Shown here piece after piece: positions 17,287 to 25,028 of a stretch of DNA of 64,000 nucleotides. The position numbers and the translations under genes were made by a program. Origin of the DNA: Flavobacterium reichenbachii (lineage in GTDB: Bacteria; Bacteroidota; Bacteroidia; Flavobacteriales; Flavobacteriaceae); contig NZ_MUHF01000007.1 in the NCBI RefSeq assembly GCF_002217435.1, forward strand, positions 190,713 through 254,712. The letters are read 5' to 3'. Within the stretch, counting starts at the first letter, position 1. Each line of letters starts with the position of its first letter. The notes beneath the pieces are model-generated. The model was not told the DNA's origin. It did not search any database and worked only from the letters and a program-made list of their open reading frames with translations.

Positions 17287-17401
17287 GCGTGAGGGATAGG
17301 AGCAGGCTACCGAAGTAGCGCGGATAGCCCGACAGCAATATAAAAAGGGGCGACTAAGCGGTTTGCATAGTCAGCCCCTTTTTATATTGGTGGCACGCCC
17401 A
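17287..17401. ncRNA. structured intergenic element, candidate Flavobacteria-specific RNA
   Basis: A 115-base GC-rich block stands out from its AT-rich surroundings. The ends pair (GCGTG 17287-17291 with CACGC 17394-17398). Inside are a GCTAC-CGAA-GTAGC hairpin (17306-17319), GGATAGCCCGAC (17321-17332), and a long stem of AATATAAAAAGGGGC with GCCCCTTTTTATATT enclosing GACTA/TAGTC (17337-17389). I recall similar 'GAGGGATA...GGATAGCCCGAC...GGGCGTG' blocks from many flavobacterial intergenic regions. It may belong to the Flavo-1 RNA family, but I cannot confirm this. It also acts as a spacer between two convergent genes. Confidence 0.6.
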
Positions 17402-17410
17402 AATTATTAT

Positions 17411-18370
17411 TTACGGAATTAGAATAATCTTTCCGGTACTTTTTCGGCTTTCTAAATAATCGTGCGCCAGTTTTCCTTCTGATAACTTGAAAGTAGTGGG
17501 TTCTGAAAGTTTTATTTTACCTTCAATAATCCAATTGAATAATTGAGTTGCTCTTTTAATTCTTTCTTCTTTAGAATTTAAATAACTCCATAAATCACCT
17601 CCGGTTAAAGTTTTAGAACCATCCATGAGCATTCTTGGATCTACAGGCGCTGGATCACCGCCCGCCATTCCGAAGAAAACAACTTGACCGCATTCTTTTG
17701 TGACTTCGAAGCTTTCTGCCAATGTGCTGCCAATACTGTCATAAACAACATCTGCACCTTTTGGAATTATATTAAAAACTTGCGATTTCCAATCTTCATT
17801 ATATAAGAAAACATGATCAGCGCCCTGTTCAAGAGCTATTTTAGCTTTGTCTGAAGATGAGGTCAAACCAATAACACTGGCTCCTAAAAGTTTGCTGATT
17901 TGAGTTAAGATCTGTCCAACTCCGCCGGCAGCGGCGTGAATTATTACAGTTTCACCTTTTGCTGTTTTATGGCTGTCTGTCGCTAAATAATGCGCTGTTA
18001 AACCTTGAAGTAAAACAGCAGCAGCGGTTTCAAAAGAAATCGTTTCCGGCAAAGGAAGAATGTGATTTACATTTACAGCAACTAGTTCTGCATTTGCAAA
18101 AGGCGCATCGGCAAAGGCCACGCGATCGCCAACTTTATATTCGGGATTATTGTTAGTGTTAACCACAATTCCCGCACCTTCGTAACCGGCAATAAAAGGC
18201 GGATTTCCTTTTAAATGGTAATTTCCTTTTCGTCTGTAAACATCGGCAAAATTTAAACCAACGGCTTTCATTTCGACTAAAATTTCATCACTCTTTAATT
18301 GAGGGTCCGGAATTTCGATATATTCTAAAACATCTGAATCTCCAAAAGAGGAAAAGGTAAGTGCTTTCAT
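17411..18370 (-). CDS. Quinone-oxidoreductase-like zinc-independent MDR dehydrogenase
   Basis: The 319-residue protein is a medium-chain dehydrogenase/reductase: an N-terminal GroES-like domain (VGLNFADVYRRKGNY, GYEGAGIV, VGDRVAF) and a Rossmann NADPH domain with VIIHAAAGGVGQILTQISKL. The catalytic-zinc ligands of alcohol dehydrogenases are absent, as in the NADPH:quinone oxidoreductase (Qor) subfamily, which reduces quinones or alkenals. The C-terminus GKLAHDYLESRKSTGKIIL is also Qor-like. It is monocistronic, between the structured element and an inverted repeat. The physiological substrate is unknown. Confidence 0.85.
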   Translation of the reverse strand: MKALTFSSFGDSDVLEYIEIPDPQLKSDEILVEMKAVGLNFADVYRRKGNYHLKGNPPFIAGYEGAGIVVNTNNNPEYKVGDRVAFADAPFANAELVAVNVNHILPLPETISFETAAAVLLQGLTAHYLATDSHKTAKGETVIIHAAAGGVGQILTQISKLLGASVIGLTSSSDKAKIALEQGADHVFLYNEDWKSQVFNIIPKGADVVYDSIGSTLAESFEVTKECGQVVFFGMAGGDPAPVDPRMLMDGSKTLTGGDLWSYLNSKEERIKRATQLFNWIIEGKIKLSEPTTFKLSEGKLAHDYLESRKSTGKIILIP

Positions 18371-18420
18371 TTCTTTAAGTTTATAATTTTTACAACTACT
18401 GATTAATAATTTTTTTAGTT

Positions 18421-18517
18421 AGAGTTTCTTTTAGCCACAGATTAAAATGATTTTAAATCTGGATAGTTCGCCACGAATTAATTAGTGTAGATTTGTGAAA
18501 TCCGTGGCAAAAACTCT
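18421..18517. repeat. intergenic imperfect inverted repeat (GCCAC type)
   Basis: AGAGTTTCTTTTAGCCACAG at 18421-18440 is matched in inverse by CCGTGGCAAAAACTCT at 18502-18517. The inner part has further small pairings. It lies between two genes that read the same way. The phrase 'gccacagatt...aatccgtggc' is of the kind dispersed through flavobacterial intergenic DNA. Confidence 0.5.
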
Positions 18518-18551
18518 TTTTATCCTTAAACTTGTGGGTAAAAATATAAAA

Positions 18552-19958
18552 TTATATTTTAGGAAATTTCATGTCATTAAAAGTACTTTTTTGTTTTGCT
18601 AAAGCTTCTATTTCCTCCCATTTTCTAGGTGAATCGACAGATAAATTTTCGTATGAACTTTTTTTAATTAGAATGTCATCTTCAATGCGAACACCAATAT
18701 TCCACCATTTTTTGTCACAATTACTATTGGCCGGAATGTAAATACCAGGCTCAACGGTTATAATCATATTTTCTTTTAATCCGTTATAGTAATTTCCTTT
18801 GTCATGAACGTCTAAGCCAAGAAAATGTGAACAGCCATGAGGATAATATTTGTTTACTTCTCTCTCATCTTTAATAATTCCAAGCTTTACTAAACCTTTT
18901 GCCAGAACATTTTTTGCCTTTGCATTGACATCGCCAAGAGAAGTTCCTTCTTTGCAGATTTTAAAAACTTCTTCCTGCGCATCGTAAACCAATTGATAAA
19001 TCGCCTTTTGTTCTTCAGAAAATTTACCGTTTGCGGGGATTGTTCTTGTAACATCGGCAGAATATCCATGATATTCAGAACCAACATCCATCAATAATAA
19101 TTGATTGTCAATTTTTGTGGCGTTATTATCGCCGTAGTGCAGGATACAGCCATTTGCTCCGGCACCAACAATTGGCGGATAACCTTCGCCTTCTGCGCCA
19201 TATTTTCTGTGAATGTAAGCGTGAATTCCGTCGGCTTCATTTTCGCTCATATCTGGGCCAACAGCTTTCATTACTTCGTTGTGTGCAATACAGGAAAGTT
19301 TAACAGATTTACGCATCAATTCTATTTCTTCGGGAGTCTTTATTTCGCGAAGAGAATTTGTAATATTTTCATATAAGATTTGAGAAGTTTTGTCTTCTGT
19401 GTTAATGCCAGATTTAGTTTTAAAGGATTGAATTAAACCAGATAATTCGAAGCCGCTTTGATTGCTTTCTATATCACTTGGAATTACATCATAAATTATT
19501 TTGCTGAATTTCTTAAAATCAATGGAAAAATCCTTGAAATCTTTTCCGTTATAAACGTTCTTGATTCCGAGTTTAGATTTTGTTCCATCAACTCCAAGAC
19601 GCCTTCCAGTCCAGGTTTCTTTTGATGCGTTTCTTTCTCTAATAAAAAAAACTTCATTGTAACTTTCACCGGTTCCTTGAGATTCCTTAAAAATCAACAG
19701 AACCGCATCGGGTTCTTTATATCCAGTCAGATAATATAAATCAGGATTTTGATGAAAATTATAATTGATATCTCTGGAAAAAACTCTTTCGGGATAAGAA
19801 AAAATGACAGCTACCGAATTAGCCGGCATGAGTGATCTAAAAGCATCTCGTCGTCCTTTATGAAATTCTTTTGTGAGATAATCTGTTGGCAGGTTTTCCT
19901 GAGAATGAGTTTGATGAGCAGTAATTAGTAAAATAAAAAACAGAAATAATTGCTTCAT
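18552..19958 (-). CDS. Secreted Xaa-Pro aminopeptidase (aminopeptidase P, M24B)
   Basis: The 468-residue protein has a signal peptide (about 1-19, THSQE), an aminopeptidase-P N-terminal domain with FHQNPDLYYLTGY, and a pita-bread catalytic domain. Metal ligands are visible: D in LLLMDVGSEYHGYSADVTRT (two Asp), H in HGCSHFLGLDVHD, E in ITVEPGIYI and E in GVRIEDD. The enzyme releases N-terminal residues preceding proline. Export is predicted by the signal peptide, so it probably acts on peptides in the periplasm or outside. It is transcribed alone. Confidence 0.88.
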   Translation of the reverse strand: MKQLFLFFILLITAHQTHSQENLPTDYLTKEFHKGRRDAFRSLMPANSVAVIFSYPERVFSRDINYNFHQNPDLYYLTGYKEPDAVLLIFKESQGTGESYNEVFFIRERNASKETWTGRRLGVDGTKSKLGIKNVYNGKDFKDFSIDFKKFSKIIYDVIPSDIESNQSGFELSGLIQSFKTKSGINTEDKTSQILYENITNSLREIKTPEEIELMRKSVKLSCIAHNEVMKAVGPDMSENEADGIHAYIHRKYGAEGEGYPPIVGAGANGCILHYGDNNATKIDNQLLLMDVGSEYHGYSADVTRTIPANGKFSEEQKAIYQLVYDAQEEVFKICKEGTSLGDVNAKAKNVLAKGLVKLGIIKDEREVNKYYPHGCSHFLGLDVHDKGNYYNGLKENMIITVEPGIYIPANSNCDKKWWNIGVRIEDDILIKKSSYENLSVDSPRKWEEIEALAKQKSTFNDMKFPKI

Positions 19959-20111
19959 TTTTTTGGTTTTTTTAAAGTGGTTTTAGTTTTTTAGGTGTTG
20001 CAAATTACAAAAAATATGCATTGATTGTAGGAATTGAACTTACGTTTGCTGTATGAATTTTGAATGTTTCTTATCATAAACTTTTAGTTATAGAGAATGG
20101 TATAATTTAAA

Positions 20112-20141
20112 ACAAAAAAACCGCCAATAAAGGCGGTTAGG
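20112..20141 (-). terminator. terminator of the msrB-msrA operon
   Basis: Read on the minus strand, AACCGCC-TTTATT-GGCGGTT is followed by a T-run, 17 bases after the msrA stop. A clean intrinsic terminator. Confidence 0.8.
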
Positions 20142-20157
20142 ATTGAGCTGTAGACTA

Positions 20158-20775
20158 TTATTTCTTTTTCATTTTATCTTTAAAAACTTTTTCAAATTTT
20201 TCAATTTTCGGCTGAATGACCATTTTGCAATACGGCTGATTTTTGTTGTTTGCATAATAGTTCTGATGATAATCTTCGGCTTTATAAAAAGCTTTAAAAG
20301 GTTCGACTTTTGTCACAATCGGATTGTTGTAGACTTTTGCTTTGTTCAGTTCGGCAATTATATTTTCTGCTGCTTTTTTCTGTTCGGCATTTTTATAGAA
20401 AATTACAGAACGATATTGTGTGCCCACATCTGCACCTTGTCTGTTTAGTGTGGTTGGATCATGAACAGTAAAAAAGACTTTAAAGATCTCATTAATATCT
20501 GTTATGTTTTTATCATAGGTAATCTGAACGACTTCTGCGTGGCCTGTATTTCCGGTGCATACTTCTTCGTAAGTTGGGTTGGCCGCTTTTCCTCCGGAGA
20601 AACCGGACACTACAGATTTTACTCCGTCAAGATTTTCGTAAACCGCTTCAACGCACCAGTAACATCCTCCTCCAATTGTAATAGTTTCCAGGTTTGAAGA
20701 TTTTTTTGCTGTATTGTTTTGTGCAAATCCGTTTAAAGTCAAAACGAATAGGGCTATTAAAAATATATTTTTCAT
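20158..20775 (-). CDS. msrA: Secreted peptide-methionine (S)-S-oxide reductase
   Basis: The 205-residue protein reduces methionine-S-sulfoxide in oxidised proteins. The catalytic motif GGGCYWCVEAVYENLDGV is intact, as are GYSGG-like FSGGKAANPTYEEVCTGNTG and the downstream TQYRSVIF. A signal peptide (about 1-18, NGFAQ) points to a periplasmic enzyme, matched by the lipoprotein MsrB encoded 8 bases upstream; together they form an extracytoplasmic methionine-repair pair covering both stereoisomers. Confidence 0.95.
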   Translation of the reverse strand: MKNIFLIALFVLTLNGFAQNNTAKKSSNLETITIGGGCYWCVEAVYENLDGVKSVVSGFSGGKAANPTYEEVCTGNTGHAEVVQITYDKNITDINEIFKVFFTVHDPTTLNRQGADVGTQYRSVIFYKNAEQKKAAENIIAELNKAKVYNNPIVTKVEPFKAFYKAEDYHQNYYANNKNQPYCKMVIQPKIEKFEKVFKDKMKKK

Positions 20776-20783
20776 TGTTAAAA

Positions 20784-21338
20784 TTATTTAGAATCGGGGA
20801 TAAAATCAAGTGCAATAGAGTTCATGCAGTAACGTTTTCCTGTCGGCTCGGGACCATCATCAAATAAATGACCTAAATGACCACCGCATCTGCCGCAAAG
20901 TGCTTCAATACGCTCCATGCCAAGAGAATTGTCTGTTTTGTATAATACGCTTTTTTTATTATCCTGTTCAAAGAAACTTGGCCATCCGCAGCTGCTGGCA
21001 AATTTGGCGCCAGATCTAAAAAGCTTATTCCCGCAAGAAGCACAATAGTACGTTCCTTTTTCGTCTGTGTTCCAGTATTTTCCTGTAAAAGGTCTTTCTG
21101 TATCGGCATTTCGCATTACAGCATAAACATCTTCAGGTAATACTTTTTTCCATTCTGCATCGCTGATATTTAGTTTTGTGGTATCAGTATTAGAATAATA
21201 TGGATTTCCGGCTTTATTAATTACATTTTCCATAGAAGTAGATTTAGTTTGCTGCTTTTTGGTATTTTGTCCGCATGCCTGTAAAATAAAAAGCGGAATC
21301 AAAAAGCAAAGGCTGAAAAAATGAGTTTTTGTTTTCAT
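20784..21338 (-). CDS. msrB: Lipoprotein peptide-methionine (R)-S-oxide reductase
   Basis: The enzyme reduces methionine-R-sulfoxide. I start at the ATG at 21338 (MKTKTHFFSLCF), 184 residues, because this gives a proper lipoprotein signal with the lipobox LQAC; the longer frame adds 23 residues in front of it. The two zinc CxxC pairs (CASCG, CGRCG) and the catalytic RYCMNSIAL are present. It is probably lipid-anchored in the periplasm. msrA follows after 8 bases. Confidence 0.94.
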   Translation of the reverse strand: MKTKTHFFSLCFLIPLFILQACGQNTKKQQTKSTSMENVINKAGNPYYSNTDTTKLNISDAEWKKVLPEDVYAVMRNADTERPFTGKYWNTDEKGTYYCASCGNKLFRSGAKFASSCGWPSFFEQDNKKSVLYKTDNSLGMERIEALCGRCGGHLGHLFDDGPEPTGKRYCMNSIALDFIPDSK

Positions 21339-21361
21339 GTTATGAGGCTGTTTTTGTAATT

Positions 21362-21369
21362 CAAAGATA
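21362..21369 (-). promoter_or_regulatory. -7 box for msrB-msrA
   Basis: On the minus strand TATCTTTG matches TAnnTTTG, 23 bases upstream of the msrB start chosen at 21338. It lies inside the longer reading frame, which supports the shorter start. Confidence 0.45.
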
Positions 21370-21602
21370 CGGAGAGAGTTGTTCTTGAAATCTCGTATCT
21401 GATACAATTGAGATTATTTTAAGTGAGTTTTAACTTTTTATATTTACGTAAAATTAACAGCTGCAGTTTTTATTTCTTATTTTTAAAGGTTTTTTGATTT
21501 TTGTGTAATGGTAATTTATTGAATGCCAAATTTTTATAAATTGTAAAGTGAGTTAAACTTTTCACAATCTTCTATAGGATTTTCAAGCCATTTCTTTTTT
21601 CG

Positions 21603-21610
21603 TATTTTTG
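21603..21610 (+). promoter_or_regulatory. -7 box for the idi operon
   Basis: TATTTTTG matches TAnnTTTG and lies 17 bases before the idi ATG. It likely drives idi, queD, bcp and manA. Confidence 0.45.
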
Positions 21611-21627
21611 TTTGATCAATACGCCAT

Positions 21628-22155
21628 ATGACAGAAGAAAACGTAATATTAGTTAATCAAAAAGATGAGCAGATTGGCTTAATGCCAAAATTAGAAGCAC
21701 ATGAGAAAGCTGTTTTGCATCGCGCTTTTTCTGTTTTTATTTTAAATAATAAAAACGAAATTATGCTGCAGCAGCGTGCACATCAAAAATATCATTCCCC
21801 TTTACTTTGGACCAATACCTGCTGTAGTCATCAGCGCGAAGGCGAAACAAATATTGAAGCCGGAAGCCGAAGATTATTTGAAGAAATGGGGTTCCAGACA
21901 GATTTAAAAGAGCTTTTTCATTTTATATACAAAGCTCCTTTTGATAACGGTCTGACGGAACACGAACTGGATCATGTGATGATAGGATATTATAATGATA
22001 ATCCGGAAATCAATATCGAGGAAGTAGAAGATTGGAAATGGATGAAAATTGAAGACATTAAAACCGATATTCAAGAGCAGCCCCAAATTTATACCGTTTG
22101 GTTTAAAATAATTTTTGATGAATTTTATCATTACTTAGAAGATCATAAGCTTTAA
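21628..22155 (+). CDS. idi: Isopentenyl-diphosphate delta-isomerase, type 1
   Basis: This Nudix-fold enzyme interconverts isopentenyl and dimethylallyl diphosphate for isoprenoid synthesis (menaquinone, undecaprenyl carrier, carotenoids). The catalytic cysteine lies in WTNTCCSHQREGE, and the metal-binding Nudix part in RRLFEEMGF; HELDHVMIG supplies later active-site residues. The 175-residue length is normal. It is first of four closely spaced genes (idi, queD, bcp, manA), whose products are not one pathway. Confidence 0.95.
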   Translation: MTEENVILVNQKDEQIGLMPKLEAHEKAVLHRAFSVFILNNKNEIMLQQRAHQKYHSPLLWTNTCCSHQREGETNIEAGSRRLFEEMGFQTDLKELFHFIYKAPFDNGLTEHELDHVMIGYYNDNPEINIEEVEDWKWMKIEDIKTDIQEQPQIYTVWFKIIFDEFYHYLEDHKL

Positions 22156-22175
22156 ACTGACCTAACCAAAACCTA

Positions 22176-22586
22176 ATGAAAGTAACCATATCAAGAAAAG
22201 CACATTTTAATGCTGCACATCGACTACACCGAAAGGATTGGACGCCTGAAAAAAACAATGCAGTTTTTGGAAAATGCAACAATCCTAACTTTCATGGGCA
22301 TAACTATGGTTTAACAGTAAGTGTTACAGGAAAAATTGACCCAGAAACTGGTTTTGTTTTAGATGTGAAAGTATTAGCGGATATTATACTTGAAGAAGTT
22401 GAAATTCCGTTTGATCACAAAAATCTGAATCTGGATGTTCCGGAATTTCATGATTTGAATCCAACAGCCGAAAACATCGCTGTTGTGATATGGAATAAAA
22501 TTAGAAAAAGAATTCAGCCCGATTTTGATTTAGAAATCGTTCTGTATGAAACGGACCGCAATTTTGTAACTTATAAAGGAGAATAA
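22176..22586 (+). CDS. queD: 6-carboxy-5,6,7,8-tetrahydropterin synthase
   Basis: The 136-residue enzyme converts dihydroneopterin triphosphate to 6-carboxytetrahydropterin on the queuosine pathway; family members can also make 6-pyruvoyltetrahydropterin. Zinc-binding histidines are seen in FNAAHRLH and NFHGHNY, the catalytic cysteine in GKCNNPNFHGH, and later catalytic residues in PFDHKNLN and PTAENIAV. Other queuosine genes are absent here. The insertion around residues 18-26 (RKDWTPEKN) is common in Bacteroidota members. Confidence 0.88.
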   Translation: MKVTISRKAHFNAAHRLHRKDWTPEKNNAVFGKCNNPNFHGHNYGLTVSVTGKIDPETGFVLDVKVLADIILEEVEIPFDHKNLNLDVPEFHDLNPTAENIAVVIWNKIRKRIQPDFDLEIVLYETDRNFVTYKGE

Positions 22587-22589
22587 TAA

Positions 22590-23048
22590 ATGTCATTGAA
22601 AATAGGAGATATAGTTCCGAATTTTACTGCAAAAGATAATCACGGAGAAGTTTTTGAAAGCCAAAGCGTTTTAGGAAGAAAGCCGCTTGTTATTTATTTT
22701 TATCCAAAAGATAATACGCCTGGCTGTACAACAGAAGCCTGTAGTTTTAGAGATCAATACGAAGATTTTAAGGATTTAGGCGCAGAGGTAATCGGCATAA
22801 GCAGCGACAGCGTTAAGTCGCATAATAAATTTGCCAATAAGTATAAACTGCCTTTTGTATTACTCTCTGACGAGGATAAAAAACTGAGGCATTTATTTGG
22901 AGTCCGAAACAACTTATTTGGACTTCTGCCGGGGAGAGTAACGTATGTTATAGACAGAAATGGAGTGGTTATTTATATTTTTGATAGTGTAAATGCAGCT
23001 AAACATATCCCAAAAGCATTAGAAATAGTTAAAGAATTAGTATTATAA
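22590..23048 (+). CDS. bcp: Thioredoxin-dependent peroxiredoxin (Bcp/PrxQ)
   Basis: The 152-residue peroxiredoxin reduces hydrogen peroxide and organic peroxides in the cytosol. The peroxidatic site is DNTPGCTTEACSFRD, with the peroxidatic Cys in PGCT and the resolving Cys five residues later, the PrxQ arrangement. ISSDSVKSHNKFANK and LPGRVTYVID are typical. It follows queD after 3 bases and is translationally close-coupled. Confidence 0.94.
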   Translation: MSLKIGDIVPNFTAKDNHGEVFESQSVLGRKPLVIYFYPKDNTPGCTTEACSFRDQYEDFKDLGAEVIGISSDSVKSHNKFANKYKLPFVLLSDEDKKLRHLFGVRNNLFGLLPGRVTYVIDRNGVVIYIFDSVNAAKHIPKALEIVKELVL

Positions 23049-23071
23049 ATTAACCAATATAAGCCCAAATC

Positions 23072-24040
23072 ATGAGCCAAAATTTATACCCATTACAATT
23101 TGATCCCATTTTGAAAGAAAGAATCTGGGGAGGAGAAAAGCTAAAAACAATTCTTAATAAACCTATAGAATCTCAAATTACGGGAGAAAGCTGGGAACTT
23201 TCTACAGTAGAAGGAGATGTAAGTGTTGTTGCAAACGGAGCATTAAAAGGAAAATCATTGATGGATCTAATTGATGAAACTCCAAATGAACTTCTTGGAA
23301 CAAAAGTTTATGAGCGTTTTGGAAAACAATTTCCGCTTTTGTTTAAATATCTTGACGCAAGAGAAGATCTTTCTATACAAGTACATCCAAATGATAAATT
23401 GGCAAAAGAACGCCATAACTCATTTGGTAAAACAGAAATGTGGTACGTTATGCAGGCAGATGCAGATTCTCGCATCATTGTTGGTTTTAAAGAAGATTCC
23501 AGTAAAGAAGAATATTTAAAACATCTAAACGATAAAACATTAGTTTCTATTCTGGATGATGTAAAAGCCAAGTCTGGAGATGTTTTCTTTTTAGAAACAG
23601 GAACTGTTCATGCAATTGGAGCAGGTTTAGTTGTAGCTGAAATTCAGCAGACTTCTGATATTACGTACCGTTTATATGATTTTGATCGTAAAGATGCACA
23701 GGGAAATACAAGAGAACTTCATGTAGATTTGGCATTAGACGCTATCAATTATAATAAAGTAGATACGCATAAAAAATATGAGACAAAAGCAAATACTTCT
23801 AATGTTGTAGTAGATTGTCCTTATTTTACAACCAATTTCCTTCCGCTGGAAAGTAAATTAGATGTTTCTAAATCTGGAGAAACTTTTACGGTTTATATGT
23901 GTATCGAAGGAAGCTTTGAAATTGAATATAATGGTTTCAAACAATCGTATATAAAAGGAGATACAGTTTTGGTTCCTGCTGCGATAAATGCATTTAGCCT
24001 GGACGGAAAAGCTTCTCTTTTAGAAATTTACATTTCATAG
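23072..24040 (+). CDS. manA: Mannose-6-phosphate isomerase, class I
   Basis: The 322-residue zinc enzyme interconverts mannose-6-phosphate and fructose-6-phosphate, feeding GDP-mannose and thus surface polysaccharide synthesis. Metal-binding and active-site parts are visible: IQVHPND, KTEMWYVM, GTVHAIGAGLVVAEIQQ and SDITYRLYDFDR. It is the short bacterial form (Bacillus ManA-like). It closes the idi-queD-bcp-manA run, 23 bases after bcp. Confidence 0.94.
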   Translation: MSQNLYPLQFDPILKERIWGGEKLKTILNKPIESQITGESWELSTVEGDVSVVANGALKGKSLMDLIDETPNELLGTKVYERFGKQFPLLFKYLDAREDLSIQVHPNDKLAKERHNSFGKTEMWYVMQADADSRIIVGFKEDSSKEEYLKHLNDKTLVSILDDVKAKSGDVFFLETGTVHAIGAGLVVAEIQQTSDITYRLYDFDRKDAQGNTRELHVDLALDAINYNKVDTHKKYETKANTSNVVVDCPYFTTNFLPLESKLDVSKSGETFTVYMCIEGSFEIEYNGFKQSYIKGDTVLVPAAINAFSLDGKASLLEIYIS

Positions 24041-24062
24041 CACTAAATAAAAAGATTATATG

Positions 24063-24070
24063 TACTTTTG
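24063..24070 (+). promoter_or_regulatory. -7 box for the 88-residue gene
   Basis: TACTTTTG matches TAnnTTTG, 26 bases before the ATG at 24097. No clear -33 TTG. Confidence 0.4.
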
Positions 24071-24096
24071 CAGCTGCAAATTAAAATTAAAATAAA

Positions 24097-24363
24097 ATGG
24101 CAAACGTTAAGAATTTAAAGAAAGACATCAATTTCGTATTAGGAGATATTATTGAGGCAGTTTACTTGTTTGAGATGTCAACAACAGGAAATCCTACTCC
24201 AGAAACGAATGCTTTAGTAGATGAAGCTATTGCTGCTTTTGATACTTTGATCACAAAAGTGAACGCAAAGAATGTTGAAAACAAGAAAGCGCACTTCAAA
24301 CAAATTAATGTTGAATTGGAACAAACTGCAAATCAATTGATTGCTAAGATCAACGAATTGTAA
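24097..24363 (+). CDS. Small conserved helical protein, function unknown
   Basis: The 88-residue cytosolic protein is predicted to be all alpha-helical: VKNLKKDINFVLGDIIEAVYLF, then a turn with TTGNPTPETN, then two helices rich in Ala, Asn and Lys. No catalytic motif is seen. It has its own likely promoter and lies immediately upstream of the tRNA-Thr pair. I take it as a conserved flavobacterial protein; function is unknown. Confidence 0.65.
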   Translation: MANVKNLKKDINFVLGDIIEAVYLFEMSTTGNPTPETNALVDEAIAAFDTLITKVNAKNVENKKAHFKQINVELEQTANQLIAKINEL

Positions 24364-24395
24364 GCAAAAAAAAGCATAAAAAAGTGCAAATTTAT

Positions 24396-24426
24396 TTTGG
24401 GAAAACGAAAATCCGCTTTATATTTG
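24396..24426 (+). promoter_or_regulatory. promoter of tRNA-Thr copy 1 (TTTG-N19-TATATTTG)
   Basis: TTTG at 24396-24399 and TATATTTG at 24419-24426 with a 19-base spacer form a textbook Bacteroidota promoter, 15 bases upstream of the tRNA. Confidence 0.8.
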
Positions 24427-24441
24427 CACCCGTAATGAGTC

Positions 24442-24515
24442 GCCAGCGTAGCTCAGTTGGCTAGAGCAGCTGATTTGTAATCAGCAGGTCGTGGGTTCGA
24501 GTCCCTCCGCCGGCT
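24442..24515 (+). tRNA. tRNA-Thr (anticodon TGT), copy 1
   Basis: A full cloverleaf can be folded: D-arm region AGCTCAGTTGGCTAGAGC, anticodon stem GCTGA/TCAGC with loop TTTGTAA, giving anticodon TGT at loop positions 34-36 (reads ACA), and T-loop TTCGAGT. No 3' CCA is encoded. The acceptor stem GCCAGCG/CGCCGGC has one A-C mismatch at the fourth pair, and the T-stem a T-T mismatch; both recur in copy 2. Confidence 0.93.
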
Positions 24516-24521
24516 CAACAT

Positions 24522-24550
24522 AAAACCATCACTCCGAGTGATGGTTTTTT
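24522..24550 (+). terminator. terminator after tRNA-Thr copy 1
   Basis: AAAACCATCACT-CCG-AGTGATGGTTTT followed by T's; a perfect 12-bp stem 6 bases after the tRNA. Confidence 0.85.
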
Positions 24551-24574
24551 ATTTAAAATAAGAAGTAAATTTAT

Positions 24575-24606
24575 TTTGGAAAATACAAAAATCCACTTTA
24601 TATTTG
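24575..24606 (+). promoter_or_regulatory. promoter of tRNA-Thr copy 2
   Basis: TTTG at 24575-24578 and TATATTTG at 24599-24606, spacer 20 bases. It is a diverged copy of the first tRNA promoter; the second tRNA therefore has its own transcription unit. Confidence 0.75.
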
Positions 24607-24621
24607 CACCCGTAATGAGTC

Positions 24622-24695
24622 GCCAGCGTAGCTCAGTTGGCTAGAGCAGCTGATTTGTAATCAGCAGGTCGTGGGTTCGAGTCCCTCCGCCGGCT
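24622..24695 (+). tRNA. tRNA-Thr (anticodon TGT), copy 2
   Basis: The sequence is identical to the tRNA at 24442-24515 and lies exactly 180 bases downstream, with the same anticodon TGT and the same stem mismatches. The repeat unit includes promoter, tRNA and terminator. Confidence 0.93.
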
Positions 24696-24701
24696 CAACG
24701 T

Positions 24702-24733
24702 AAAACCATCACTTTTTAGTGGTGGTTTTTTTT
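24702..24733 (+). terminator. terminator after tRNA-Thr copy 2
   Basis: AAAACCATCACT and AGTGGTGGTTTT with a TTTT loop, then a T-run. It is a diverged version of the terminator of copy 1, with G-T pairs. Confidence 0.8.
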
Positions 24734-24792
24734 TGCTCAAAAGTGAAAAAAGAAACTCCAAATTCTAAATGATGGTGAAATTCTAATGGATC

Positions 24793-24918
24793 AATTTAAC
24801 CGCAAGATACGCTAAGGTTTAATTTTGCTTTATGAATCGAAACATATCCCGACACTTCGGGATATTTTTTTTTTTAACGATTTCTGTAAAAAATCTTAGC
24901 GCACTTTGCGGTTAAATT
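24793..24918. repeat. intergenic inverted repeat enclosing a terminator-like hairpin
   Basis: TTTAACCGCAAGATACGCTA (24796-24815) is imperfectly inverted as CTTAGCGCACTTTGCGGTTA (24895-24914). Between them TATCCCGA-CACT-TCGGGATA (24845-24864) precedes a T-run, an intrinsic-terminator-like hairpin with no gene directly upstream except the tRNA. The 'GCGCACTTTGCGGTTAA' wording is of the kind dispersed in flavobacterial intergenic regions. Confidence 0.5.
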
Positions 24919-25028
24919 CATTTTTAACTTTATAGCTCCACAGGTTTTAGTATTAATATTGGAATTTGCTTTTATAAAATTGTAATAATATTTTTCTTAT
25001 GTTTGTTTCTTAACCAAAAATATATAAA

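Noticed and set aside
17281..17401. Riboswitch for the quinone-oxidoreductase-like gene
   Set aside because: The element lies at the 3' ends of two convergent genes, not in a leader, so it cannot be a 5' riboswitch for either.
20143..20697. Plus-strand open frames opposite msrA
   Set aside because: They are antisense shadows of a clear msrA with full active site and have no promoter or family pattern.
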